From Dactylellina haptotyla (lineage: Eukaryota; Ascomycota; Orbiliomycetes; Orbiliales; Orbiliaceae), in assembly GCA_031310005.1 (NCBI GenBank), contig CM062384.1:496001-560000 (forward strand): DNA of 64,000 nt, in the 5' to 3' direction. Positions 36,530 to 48,474 of the stretch are shown piece after piece (position 1 is the stretch's first letter; every line of letters begins with the position of its first letter). The position numbers were made by a program, and so were the translations under genes. A model generated the notes under the pieces. The model worked only from the letters and a program-made list of their open reading frames with translations, had not been told where the DNA came from and did not search any database.

Positions 36530-39500
36530 ATGTCGAGTCCTTCGAATCGGGAGAGCTATGATTGCTCTGATTACAATGTGGGGTGGTTCTGTGCGCTTCC
36601 CATGGAATTTCTCATGATCAAAGCAATGTTAGATGAAGAACATTCTTTCCCGGCCGCTCTCGATCTGTCTCCGCAAAACACCAATGTATATCTCTTCGGC
36701 AGCATTGGGGCTAATAAGGTTGTCATAGCGACACTACCTTCCGGGGAGTACGGCATTGCTTCTGCCACTGTGGCAGTTGCTCCGATGGTTCGTGCTTTCC
36801 CAGCCCTTAAGTTCATCTTCGCGGTTGGAATTGGGAGTGGGATTCCACCTGAAGTCAGACTTGGAGATGTCGTCATATCTACTCCAACCAGTGCGTTGCC
36901 TGCGGTTGTGCAATACGATCGCGGGAAATCAAAATTCGAACGTACTGGAGGGTTAAACAATATTCCCACCGCCCTTGTGGCAGCTGTGGCGGGGCTGAAA
37001 GCAGATCTTCTCACAACCAGCTGGAGCCCAATTGGTGAAACTTTGGACCACCTGAAGTCGACTTATCCAAACCTGGCGAAGGTGTTGGCTCATACAGAAG
37101 ATGTGTTGTTTGAATCAACCTGTAAACACATTCGAAACGAAGCGGAGGCAGACAGTTACGAGACTACAGACGAAGAAGGTTCACCCTGCCGGCTATGCGG
37201 TCGGGATCAAGTTGTTGATCAACCACCTAGGAAGAGGAAAGTCCATTTTGGACCAATTGCGTCAGGAAACAGCCTACTCCGAGATGGTGTTGCCCGCGAT
37301 CAGCTTAAACGTGATTTGGGAGGTGAAGTCCTTTGCGTGGAAATGGAGGCTGCTGGTCTTATGAACAACTTCCCCGGTTTGGTTATTAGAGGTATTTGCG
37401 ATTATGCGGATTCGCACAAAAACAGCCTTTGGCAAGAGACCGCTGCAGCAGCCGCGGCAGCTGCCGCAAAGCGATTGATGAGATATCTTCCATCTGAAAA
37501 CGCAGAAAAAGAGAGCGATCGGACGCGTTCCAAAACAGAAATTCTGAACTGGATTCCATCCACTGATTATAGCTTCCAGCAAGCCTATTACTTTGAACAA
37601 CGTCATCCCAAAAGTAATAATCATCTTCTGGACTTGGTGGAACTCCGTAATTGGGTAGAGAATAAAAATCAGATTTTATTTTATCCTGGCCAAGCAGGTT
37701 GTGGGAAGTCGGTGCTTACAGCAACTGTGGTCAACTTCCTTCGCACCCGATTCGACATCAGGGAAGCTGGGATCGCATATATATACTGCAGCGTTCGGAC
37801 ACAGCATTTACAGAGCTTAGATCAACTAGCGGGCAGCGTACTCCGGCAACTACTACAGGGCCTGGAGCAATGGCCAGGGCGTCTTTATGATCAACATGAA
37901 CATCTCAAAGCTTACAAAGCTGCTGTGGGGCTGACTCTACCTGAGCTTTCCGAAATTCTGCTAGAAGTAACGGCTAGCTACCCGAGAGTTTTTATTCTAG
38001 TAGATGGACTTGACGAGATTGACGGGCCGGGTCCATCTGGAGACCTTTGTCAAAATTTTATAACGTGGTTGCTCAAGATCCAAGCCCAATGCTCTAGCAA
38101 CTTATTTGCGACCTCAAGGTCAAAATACGTTATCGTAGAAAGATTTTCCCAGTACCCCAACTTGCAGCTTAGCCATGGGCTTGCGAATGAGGACATTAAG
38201 ACATACGTGGAAGCGCTTCTTACTAAAATTGTTGATCAGAGAGATGGTGTTGATACTATGAAGGAGTTAAGTCAGAGCATAAGCCGAAACGCAGAAAATA
38301 GGTACGTCCTTATTTTTAACATAAACAGCACGTAAACCATGGAGACCTTCATTGAGAGAGCAACAGAAAATATACTTCTACAAGGGCCTCAAAGTAAATA
38401 TGTTGGTATCTTGGTGTGTACATCCGTGCGATAGATCCTCTCGCCCCCTAGCAAGATGACAAACATGCTGTTGCGCCAATTTCAACATGGCGTTAATGGT
38501 ATATTATACCTAAAATCATCCTGAATGATGCAAATTAAATGCATGATCGTCATTCATTAGAGAATAAAAAGGGACGAAATACATGAAATTTTCTTGTTTC
38601 CCTGTAGCGCCAGAAGCCCCCGGCGTCTTGGATTGTAGCTTTCAATTTATTTGAGCTCATCGGCCGAGCTTCTCGATTTAGTCCGAGTTGATTCAGAATT
38701 TGGTCACAGACGAATTCACGAACAATAGTACTGACGGGCATGTAGTTTCCTGTGGGTTACGGCTTGTATAAAATATCTTCAGTTTAAGCATCCTGGACGC
38801 TGGGACGGTCGAGTTATAGATAGCATACCGGCCTCCGGGCTACTAAAACTCTATGAAGCTATAATAAGTGATATTTACGGGCAGAAAGAGACTGCGACGG
38901 GGCGACTAGGTGTTAACATCCTCTCTTGGGTTCTTTTTTCCGAGCGGAATCTTACGGTCCAAGAACTCCGGCATGCCGCAGCTGTAGTGAATGGGTCAAG
39001 CGAAATTGAACAAGACCTGTTAGATGACGAAATGATTGTTTCTGTATGCAAGGGATTAGTTCGAATCGATTCAAAAACTGGCCTGGTCCTTTTGATACAC
39101 ACCTCAGTCCGCGATTACTTCGAAGTCTCAAGAGATCGGTGGTTTCCTGGAGCCCAAAAGTATCTTCTCTCCACATGCCTTACCTACGCCTCGTTTAACA
39201 GCTTTAGAACTGGCCCTAGCTCCACCAAAGCAAATTTCAAGGCAAGGCAGGAGACAAATCCTTTCTATGGATATGCAGCACGCTTTTGGGGCGTCCATGC
39301 TGCAAAGATTGATTCGCTGGACGCTGCAACTATTCACCAAATAGTTGAATTTCTGAAGACTAAATCCTTAGTATCCGCTTGCAGCCAAGTCGTATTTTTT
39401 CGTGGAGATGATACCTTTGCCGTTAACTCCACAAATCAGACAACGGGTATCCATTTGGCAGCGCGTTTTGGCTTAACGGAGCCCACATATTCACTCATAT

Positions 39501-42500
39501 CTGATGGAATATGTGACGTCAACGCAGTCGATGGCGAGGATAGAAGCCCGCTATCTTTAGCTGCAGATAATGGACACGAGGGGGTAGTTAGGATGCTCCT
39601 GGACCACGGTGCAGATATCGAAGCTAGAGATATATACGGACGGACAGCATTGATTGGGGCCGTTCTAGCTAATCGGGAATCAGTTGTCAGTCTACTAGTC
39701 GAAAGAGGAGCCAATATCGAAGTTACGCAAAATACTGGCGAAACAGCTCTGTTACTTGCTATAGAAATTGGAAATCCTGTCATAATCAATCTACTCAAAT
39801 ATCAGATTGAAACTGTTGTCGATTCCAGCTTCGTGGACAATATGTCCGACTTCACGGACATAGATTCTGTCTTTTCAGCATCGTCCGCAGGATACAGTCA
39901 GTCATCTCTTGGGGAATGGCAGCCTTTCGCTCTGAGAGCATCGGATATAGTAGCGCAAAGGTTTTGTCAAGACCCCGATTTCCGACGCTTTTACTTAGAA
40001 GCGCTGGCAAAATTTGGTAGGCAAGGATTAAAGAAACAAAACGATATATTTTTGAAGCTATTCTTCAAAGATCTTAGATCGGAAACAACCGAATCTAGCC
40101 CTATACATTTACGCGTTATTAGATTCCTAAGACGTCACTCTGAAAGAGAGAAGGTAGCGGAACAAGTGTTTACACTATGCCACAAGTACCTTGAATCAGC
40201 TACAAACATCCAGAGCCGGGATTTCCTCGCCCGTCCACGCATGGAAACCCAACTCACTCCAGAAGGCCACAATATATCAACAGGCGAAGAAAATGATCAA
40301 GAGGAATTAGACAGCCGGGACAGCGAGGGCAGTCAAGATATAAATGAGAATCACGACGAGAAATCCCTAGAATTGGATATTGAAAACATTCTAAACTTTT
40401 TCATTGGGGGGCAACCGTTCGAGCAATTCAAATCAAGCTTACGTTGTCTTGTTTCTCCGCCAAAAAATCTGAATATGGCCGTTCAGACTGGCAATAAAAG
40501 ACTAATAAGAAGTTTCCTGCAAAGGTTCCTTGATTCAGAATCTAATGATCTAGAGACGGAAGACGAATATAGCTGGACAAGGGAGCTCTATGGCGTAGGA
40601 TACTCTCTTGAAGAAATAACTAAAGTTATATTCGAAATGGAGAATGATGCACCCTGGATCTATTTCACGCCACATAACTTCGGTGAGGGCCACGAAAAAC
40701 CGGGAGAGAACTCCCATTTGCCTGGTTGCGTTCATAACTACCTAGAGGAGGGTGGTCTCGCGACTAAGCTCGGTGAAGCAACGTCCCGACATATAGCGAG
40801 TGCCGCGGAATCCGATTTAGTCTCTAGTAATACCGAATTCGAAATCGAAGAAATCCAGGAGCTCTGCGGTCTCGCTGGAATCCTTCCTATCTCTCGAAAC
40901 CCGAGCTCGTTATTTAGTACCAAGATATCTAAAGTGGATGGCCAATTGGTTGCTGTGATATCATACTCAGTATTTGATAATGATATGAAGCTGGACGGAG
41001 CATCGATTCTAAAAAAAATAATCAGCACGTTACGTAGAGTCTGCCATGCTGCGAGTATATTACAAAGATGTGGTCGATTTTGCGACCGATTTACTGTAAT
41101 TTTTCGCCATGCTGGTCTCCAGACGCATGAAGAGGATGAGATAGCCCCAGAGATTGCATCTTTGGCTCCGATCTATTTAGAACTCATCTTTCGTATCCTC
41201 GACAGCTTGGAAGGTATGAAGATTGGTGACTTTGAGTACGAGGAAAAGACCCTCTCCCTTCGAACAGCCCTTGATTCCATACTTTCTTTATTTCCATCCC
41301 AACCTGGTAGCACTAAAACGGGAGCAACCCAGAACACTCTCCATGTATCAGCTTTGGTTGCTCAGTTCCTATCGTTGGGCTTCTTATCGTACAACCAAGC
41401 GCACATGGGATCAGTTCAGCCTTTTTTCTTAGATACTCCGTTGGAAAAAATCGTCCTCAGGGGCTGTAATTCAGGGGAGGAAGGTCAGTTCTACTATATT
41501 ACCGCGAATCTCACGAAGCTCACATGTATCGGAGATATGTTAGCGAGTAAAGTTATTTCATTTGAGATCAATGGAACGCTAAACGATATTCCTCGTGCGA
41601 CTGGCGTTGGCTCATCGGGAGTAGACATTTTGGCGACTCCCGAGGATCTCCTCGACACCTGGGGCCCTGGGAACTTTATCATCCAAAAAGAACCGAACCA
41701 GTCCATATGCGCAATTAGAGTTCGTGGAGGGTATATTTACGCAACAAAGGAACAATTTCATTGGAGCAGCACACTAGATGACGAACTTCTCCCGATCATA
41801 CCCTTTGCTCCAACAGATTCCATTCGTATCGGTACCTCTGTCACCGTTAAGAATGACTGCACAGTCGATGAACAGACATCCCGGAAGAATTCCTCTGATG
41901 CTTTTCAAAATATTGACACTCACCCCGGTTATTGGAAACTCTCGGAGATCCAATTTGGTCTTCAAGCTGGCAATTTTGCCCTTCTTCAAGCCAATGCTAC
42001 AGGAATTAAAACGCCCGGGATAACCTTGAAACAAGGGATTCTCGAGCAACGCCCCAGAGATCTCTTACATTATCTAGACTATTTGTATGGTCTGCAAGTC
42101 AGCTTTTGTACTGGGGTCACCCGACGGGTTTCGTTACAGGAACTTGTCGCAGATATGCTCGAGCCGTTTGCTAGAGCGTCTGTAAGAGAAGATGATGAAT
42201 GGTCTGAACTTAAACGAAAAGGCATTGATGGCGCATTTCGGGGCACCTACAATGACTTGAAAACCTGGCTTAAGGCTCTCTCTGACGACCTTTTTGATTT
42301 CGTAATGAATATGGTTCAGAAAATGCTTCTCAGTCTCCGATCTACTGGGATCGACCCAGCTGGCAACTATTTATCTGTGGCATGGCCATATGACAAAATT
42401 CCGTTTGAAGGCTTTCGGATTAAATGTGATGATAAGATTAGTTGTTGGATTCGCATGCTCGCTGACTCGGAAGACTGCGCCACATTTGCATACATATCAG

Positions 42501-42994
42501 TCACTTGCTTAGAAACGCAGCATCTAAAATGCATAGGTGATTCAAGGTGCTGGGATAGTGTTACACCAATACTTCAGACCGAGGTTTACAGATTCAATCC
42601 GAGGGGCAAACAACTTGGTTCTTTCCATGATAACAGTTCATACTTTTTCCAGAAGCTGGATGGGCGACTGTGGGTGGATGTGGAGAAAGATTCTTCAACT
42701 AGTCACACAAGCCTCTTGGTATCCTCAAAAGTGGTGCTCACTCAGGCTAAGCAAGTCCTCCGGAGGGTGAGAATTCTAGATAGAGAGAACAATCGAGTGA
42801 ACAACATACGAGAGCGGCAAAGGGTTTCTGAACCACCTAAAGAAGGTGTGGATGTCCTCGTATTAGCCAAAGGTGCCCGAATACCCAAGGTCGCCAATAC
42901 GACACCGGTTCACTTGACGAGTGCAGTACCACCACCCCAAGTTCAGATCGTATCAACCAGCGGTTCTACAGTAGCTACAGCAACGACAGTTTAG
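36530..42994 (+). CDS. NLR2: PNP-NACHT-ankyrin STAND protein
   Basis: Two exons (36530-38301, 38746-42994), 2006 residues. PNP domain about 15-325: VGWFCALPMEF, AVGIGSGIPPEVRLGDVV, KVHFGPIASGN, VEMEAAGLMNNF (E271, E273) and IRGICDYADSHKN, matching the consensus. NACHT ATPase: Walker A GQAGCGKSVL at about 386-395, Walker B VFILVDGLDEIDG at about 487-499, then LFATSR. Exon 2 opens with the conserved FLWVTACIKYL and a winged-helix-like part (NILSWVLFSERNLTVQELRHA...LLIHTSVRDYF). About four ankyrin repeats (about 823-945) precede the 1050-residue region shared with NLR1 (EDEYSWTRELYGVGYSLEEI, TPEDLLDTWGPGNFI near 1561, FCTGVTRRVSLQELVADMLEPF). STAND proteins of this type are presumed to oligomerise on ligand binding and switch on the N-terminal effector; this is family knowledge. 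The 444-base intron is unusually long. Confidence 0.88.
38302..38745 (+). other. Oversized 444-base intron of NLR2, possible insertion
   Basis: Donor GTACGT and acceptor ATGTAG; phase 2, placed directly before the FL[WF] motif. The NLR1 intron at the same codon position and phase is 101 bases, and other introns here are mostly 40-112. The extra 340 bases contain a 63-codon open frame on the minus strand (38550-38741) that I do not recognise. No terminal inverted repeats or target-site duplication were clear by eye. Confidence 0.6.
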
Positions 42995-43773
42995 TGGACT
43001 GGTGGAGCGGTATTACATATTATCTCCTGATTTATGATAACTCTTTCAATAGAACATTATCATCGATAAATTTCGAATGCACTTATTTTTCAAAAATATT
43101 GACGATTCCATTCCCAAACCGAATATCAATAAACATGCAAGAAATACAATAAACAGAATTCCCGCAACGTATTACACCTATAACTATTATATATATACGC
43201 CGATTTATATTTGTACACAACTAAAAATCGGGTATATATAGTGTTGATATAATAAAAATATTTATACCTCCTGAACGTTTAATAGTTTGTATACACTTCG
43301 ATTAGATCTTCATACTTCAGAAAAAAAAGAGAAGAGAAAAAATCCGATTTATTTCTATTCGTATTCCTGATACGACTTTACTTTCACTTATGAATACGCA
43401 TATGCTGGTCGATTCCTTGCCTGGGTGCCGGGGTATCATGGCGAGTTGACCTGGCCGTACTATCTCCAATCCGGTAAGAATAGTTACAACTCGAGAGGAA
43501 CGCTAGTTACACAATTCGGAGCACTTGAAAAACATTATATCTTTGTATTTCAAACGACACGTCGCCGGCCGATATGTATATATGAAAGGCACTTGGCCCA
43601 GCTATTCCACGTCTCTAATAATTGAAGTGGGGGAGTACTTTTACCCCGCTTCATTTTCGTAAACTGCTCAGCCTCGAGCTGCGGTTTGCTGGCAAACGAC
43701 AACATTGCTAGCATTTCATCCTAGAACGAAATTTTGATGCTGGGATTGAGATGGACATCGGATTCGATACAAC
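42995..43773. other. NLR2 3' region and NLR3 upstream region
   Basis: 42995 to about 43225 is the NLR2 3' flank, a diverged copy of which lies after NLR3. 43150-43290 is very AT-rich with several TATATA runs. No gene is supported in the remaining 480 bases, which must hold the NLR3 promoter. Confidence 0.45.
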
Positions 43774-46700
43774 ATGGACCCTCTCTCCACTACCGCTAGC
43801 ATAATTGCGCTAGCTCAAGCTATCGGCACTTGCTGGAAATTTTATTCGACCGCCAAAGATGCTACAGGAGATATCGAGGGGCTTCGAAAAGAGGTCGCCA
43901 GTGTCGGAGACTTGGGCCAACTTGTGAATGACAAGCTTTTGAGCGGTTCAAATGCGCACAAACTTTCCACGTCCAATGAGCTAAAGAATGCGCTCGAGGG
44001 TTGTCGGTCCGAACTGGAAAAACTTCGTGAAAAGTTGGGCCCGGAGAAAACTGTTAAGAGATTCTCCTTCTTCAAAACGCATGTAAAATGGCCTTTTAAA
44101 AGCCCTGATGTATACAAAATTGTCGGGAATCTGGAAAGGTGGAAACAATCTATCAATATAGCGTTGAATATCGATCAGGCGTAAGTCATCCGGTCAGAGC
44201 TGGTCGAATCGAATCGGGAATTAACACGACTTTAGTATACAATTGCAAAACGTGAATCGAAAGCTCGATTTTGCAGGTCTCCCGTCCGCCGAGGGAGCCG
44301 CGTATGGCAGTTTCAAGGATCAGCATGAATCGGAATGTCTGCCCAATACCAGAGTCGAATTACTAAAGTTTATCGGGCAGTGGGTAGATGACCCACAGGG
44401 GAAGTGTCTTTTCTGGCTGAGTGGTGTCGCGGGGACTGGTAAATCTACCATTTCACGAACTATCGCCGGAAACCTTCAAAGGAAAGGTCAACTCGCGGGA
44501 AGCTTCTTTTTCAGAAGAGGTGAAAAGGATCGAGGGGATTCTTCAAAATTTTTTACAACGCTCGCCTGCCAGCTCGCCAACTACATTCGTAGTATCGCCC
44601 CTAGTATACAAAAAGCAATAGACAATGATCCTGGGGTCGCTTATACGGGTCACGGAGAACAGTTTAACAAGTTGATTTTTGAACCACTCTCAGAACTGAC
44701 GGACCCCTCGTATCTAACTTTGAACCCCATCTTGGTAATCGATGCACTGGACGAGTGTGATCGTGACGACGACCAAACACTTATCGTTTCTCTTCTCGGA
44801 CGATTAAAAGACTTAAAGACGATTAAAATACGTATATTCTTAACGACCAGGCCGGAGATACCGTTACGTCTCGGTTTTGATAACTTATCCGGAGATGCCT
44901 ACCGGAACACGATATTACACCAAATCCCCGGGATTGAAGAGGATATCATGCATTTCTTAGAGGTCGAATTCGCAAAGATAAGGAAGTCTCATTCGCTACC
45001 GTCCGACTGGCCAGGGGACGGAGATATTCGAACACTAGCAGGAATGGCTGTACCTCTGTTCATATTCGCCGTAACCGCATGCCGATTTATCGCTGATAGC
45101 GATCCCGAGGAACAAATCAAGGTTATGATGAGCTACCAATCGGGTCACCTCGCGTCGCAACTGGAAAAGACGTACCTGCCAGTATTATATCAAATGAGGA
45201 AAAATACCGTCTCGCGGAAGGCTCTAGCAACAGATTTTAGACAAATCGTCGGGACAATCGTAAACCTTACGAGCCCGTTGCCACTCCCCTCACTATCGAA
45301 GCTTTTAAAAGTCAAAGAAGGAGTGATCAAACATAGACTAGGTCCATTGCACTCCGTTCTCGATGTACCTACGCCCATCAACCCACTAGCGCCTATCAGG
45401 ACATTCCATCTATCGTTTAGAGATTTTTTATCCGACGAGAATCTCCGTGACCACCGCGAGTTCGGGGACTTCTGGATCGATGAAAAGGAGGCTAATAGGA
45501 GTATCTACAAGAGGTGTATTGAACTCATGTCAAGTGCTGAAGGCCTAAGACAGAATCTCTGCAATTTAACCACCCCTGGGATCTTACGGTCTGCGATAGA
45601 TCCAGCGCTTATTGAGCTACACTTTTCGCTAGAGCTTCAGTACGCTTGTAGCCATTGGGTACATCACTTAAACCAGAGCGGAGATCGTGTCAAGGACGGG
45701 GATAGCAGCCATGTTTATCGATTTCTTCGAAAACACATCCTCCATTGGCTCGAGGCAATTAGTTTGTTAGGTGGAATGGATAAGGTTAATCAGATCATTA
45801 TCGCTTTAAGCTCAGCAGTGGATGTAAGTCGATCGCGGTCCGTATACCAGCTCACAATACTCACCAAATTTTATGTAGCTTACCGACGGCAAGGACGCGG
45901 CAGCCTTAATTCACGATATCACGCGGTTCGTGCGTCAAAACCAAAGCATCATCGCCATATCACCCTTACAGGTGTACTGGTCTGCTCTAGTATTCGCACC
46001 TTACAAAAGCATCGTAAAGTCGATGTTTGATCTAGCAGATGTAATTCCGGAAGCGATCTTACTATCTCGAATTGAGGATGAGTGGGGTTCATTATTACAG
46101 ACGCTAGAGGGTTCAGACGATGTTTTGAGTGTCGCGTTTTCCGCTGATGGTAGAACACTGGCGTCAGCGTCTGATAGGAGTATCAAAGTCTGGGATGCAG
46201 CCACTGGATGGCCGGTATGGACAATGAAAGCGCATACCGATTATATTTTGGTTGTCGCTTTTTCTGCTGATGGTACAACACTCGCATCGGGGGCAGCCGA
46301 TGGGGAACTTAAACTTTGGAACGCAGTTACTGGAGCTCCGTTGCGAATACTAGAGGGCCACAGGGGTGAGGTTAGTCGGGTCGTATTTTCTCCCGAAAAG
46401 GGATCGTTGGTGTTGGCTTCGTGGGCTTGGTCGCTTGAAGCCCCGGAGTTGCGACTTTGGGACTCGGCCAGCGGAGATTTGCTATGGAAAGTAAACGAGG
46501 ATAGCCGTATAATGGTTGATGATCTTGCGTTTTCTGTTGACGGCAAAAAGTTAGCGTCAGGAGGTGGAGGTGCTGAAATCAAGATTTGGGATACAAAGAC
46601 CGGAGCATTATTGCGGACTTGGGATCCCTTCGAGCAAACGGAAAAGACACGGGGAAGGATTCGGTTTGGGGGAGACTGTGGTGATGGAATTGTGGCGTCT

Positions 46701-47849
46701 TGGTCATATGGGGAAGAGAACAATGTTATTCGAATCTGGGACGGAGCAACCGGAACTTCGCAGCTGAGTTTAAAGTGTCCTACGAATTATATTCTGAGAG
46801 TTGCATTCTCCGTTGACAACAGAATACTTGCATCAGCATCAATTGGTAGCGCAATCCTGATCTGGAACGCGGTTACTGGAGATTTCCTGCGGGCACTAGA
46901 AGGGCATTCAGGCGAGATTGCCGCTATCGCATTTTCTGTGGACGGCAAAACTCTGGCATCAGGATCGAGGGACAGCACGGTTAAACTGTGGGACATGACC
47001 GACCTTAAGCCACAGAGCGATAGTGACCAGGTTGAGCTTGTTACATTTTCTCCCGATGGCGTCGTGCTAGCGTCGTTTTCGGGCACTCGAATCAAGATGT
47101 GGGACGTAGCTACTGGGAACTTACTAGGCGTATTGCAACATGAAATAACGTATAGAGGTGAGGCCGTTCATCTTGCTACAAATGGCAAAATACTAGCATT
47201 AGAATTCGATCAAAAAGTCACAATTTGGGACGTGACGGTTGGGGCTGTGCGGGCGTTCGAAGAGCCATACCAGTATTCCACCGCCCCTCCTGCGTTGTCT
47301 GGAGATGGAAGAAGGCTAGCCTTGATGTTGACCGACCACCAGCCTTTTGAAACGTCGTATTCGGCTTATATTTATGACACAGCGACCGGAGATCTGCTGG
47401 AAGAACTAGATATGAGCAGCGAGATTCAAAGCCTTACCTTATCCTTCAACGGCGGGATGATAGCGTCGGCGTCAGCTGCAGACGACCGCATTATAGAAGT
47501 CCGGGATGTGGCAACCGGTATGCTGATGCAGAAGTTCGTTATAGATGATACACGCATCACTCTATCCTTCTCGAAAGACGATAAATCTATTTTCATCAAC
47601 GGGACGCCCTTTCCCCTTGATACCGCCGAACCTTTCTCAGATTCCAACCTTTTAGACCGGCACAAACCCCGTAAGCCCCGGATATATTATGAGGGTGATT
47701 GGGTAATGTATAACAGAGAAAGGTTCCTCTGGCTCCCGGTTGAGTATAGAGGAAACCGCTCAGATATACATGATAATATTCTTTGTTTGGGCCACAAATC
47801 TGGTGGCGTCTTATTTCTTAAATTTAAAGATCAAGACGAGGCGGTTTGA
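43774..47849 (+). CDS. NLR3: HeLo-like/NACHT/WD40 STAND protein
   Basis: Three exons (43774-44180, 44236-45823, 45879-47849), 1321 residues, phases consistent. Residues 1-135 are the fungal STAND N-terminal (HeLo-like) domain, beginning MDPLSTTASIIALAQAIG; relatives are helical, membrane-active cell-death domains. Intron 1 separates it from the NACHT linker (LPSAEGAAYGSF). NACHT: Walker A GVAGTGKSTISRT at about 199, FFFRRGEKDRGD, Walker B ILVIDALDECDRDD at about 301, FLTTRPEIP. A helical stretch (FHLSFRDFLSDE, HWLEAISLLG) leads to LTDGKDAAALIHDITRFV at the third exon and ISPLQVYWSALVFAPYKSIV. WD40-type repeats run from about 740 to 1230; about eleven D/N-x-x-x-G blade ends are visible (KVWDAATG, KLWNAVTG, RLWDSASG, KIWDTKTG, RIWDGATG and more), several degenerate. 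A sensing role for the repeats is family inference. Confidence 0.88.
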
Positions 47850-47859
47850 GACCGAAATG

Positions 47860-48155
47860 ATTGTATCAACCAGCGGCTCTACAGTAGCTACAGCAACGAC
47901 GGTTTAGTGGGCTAGCTGAGCGGTATTACTTATTATCTCCTGCTTTATGATAATTCTTTCCATAGATCCTTATTGTCAATTAATTTTGGATGCGTGATTT
48001 CCTTTTTTTTTCTCAAGAATATTGATATTGACGATTCCCTTCCAAAATCCGATATACATGCAAGAAAATGCTGCGGGGCAGGATTCTCGCATTGTGTTAC
48101 ACCTATCTTATGTGCGCGTCGACTTCTATACGTGCACAAGCCAAGAATCAACTAC
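47860..48155 (+). pseudogene. Fossil 3' end of a PNP-type NLR (copy of the NLR2 C-terminus and 3' flank)
   Basis: Eleven bases after the NLR3 stop, the sequence matches the last 16 codons of NLR2 plus its 3' flank (42947 to about 43225). It reads IVSTSGSTVATATTV and stop, in a frame different from NLR3. Over the first 51 bases only three differ, all synonymous third positions. Further down, similarity continues with substitutions and small gaps (GAGCGGTATTAC, TATTATCTCCTG, ATTGACGATTCC, CATGCAAGAAA, TTACACCTAT) and fades near 48155. The rest of the donor gene is absent. It probably marks a lost tandem NLR copy or a recombination joint; it may now serve as the NLR3 3' untranslated region. Confidence 0.8.
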
Positions 48156-48474
48156 AAATGCCATGCATGTGAATAGTTGTAAACTTGCGCAGGAGCCCAA
48201 TCATGATATCACAGCAAAAAACTCGATTTCCGGTCACCAGTTTTTGCCACCAGCAATTTGAACAAGGAAACGTTCTTACTCAACAGAAATGCATATGATC
48301 AAAGTACATTTGCCTCTATCTTTGAAACATATAGCCAAAGGTTTATATATTATGCATGATAAAGAGCGCTTAATCCACTCTTGGTTAACCCATCGCTTAA
48401 CAAATTTACGTTTCGCATCAAAGACTTCGTATCGTACTCTGCTCATCGTGTACACGAGGCTCAAAACTTCCAGC

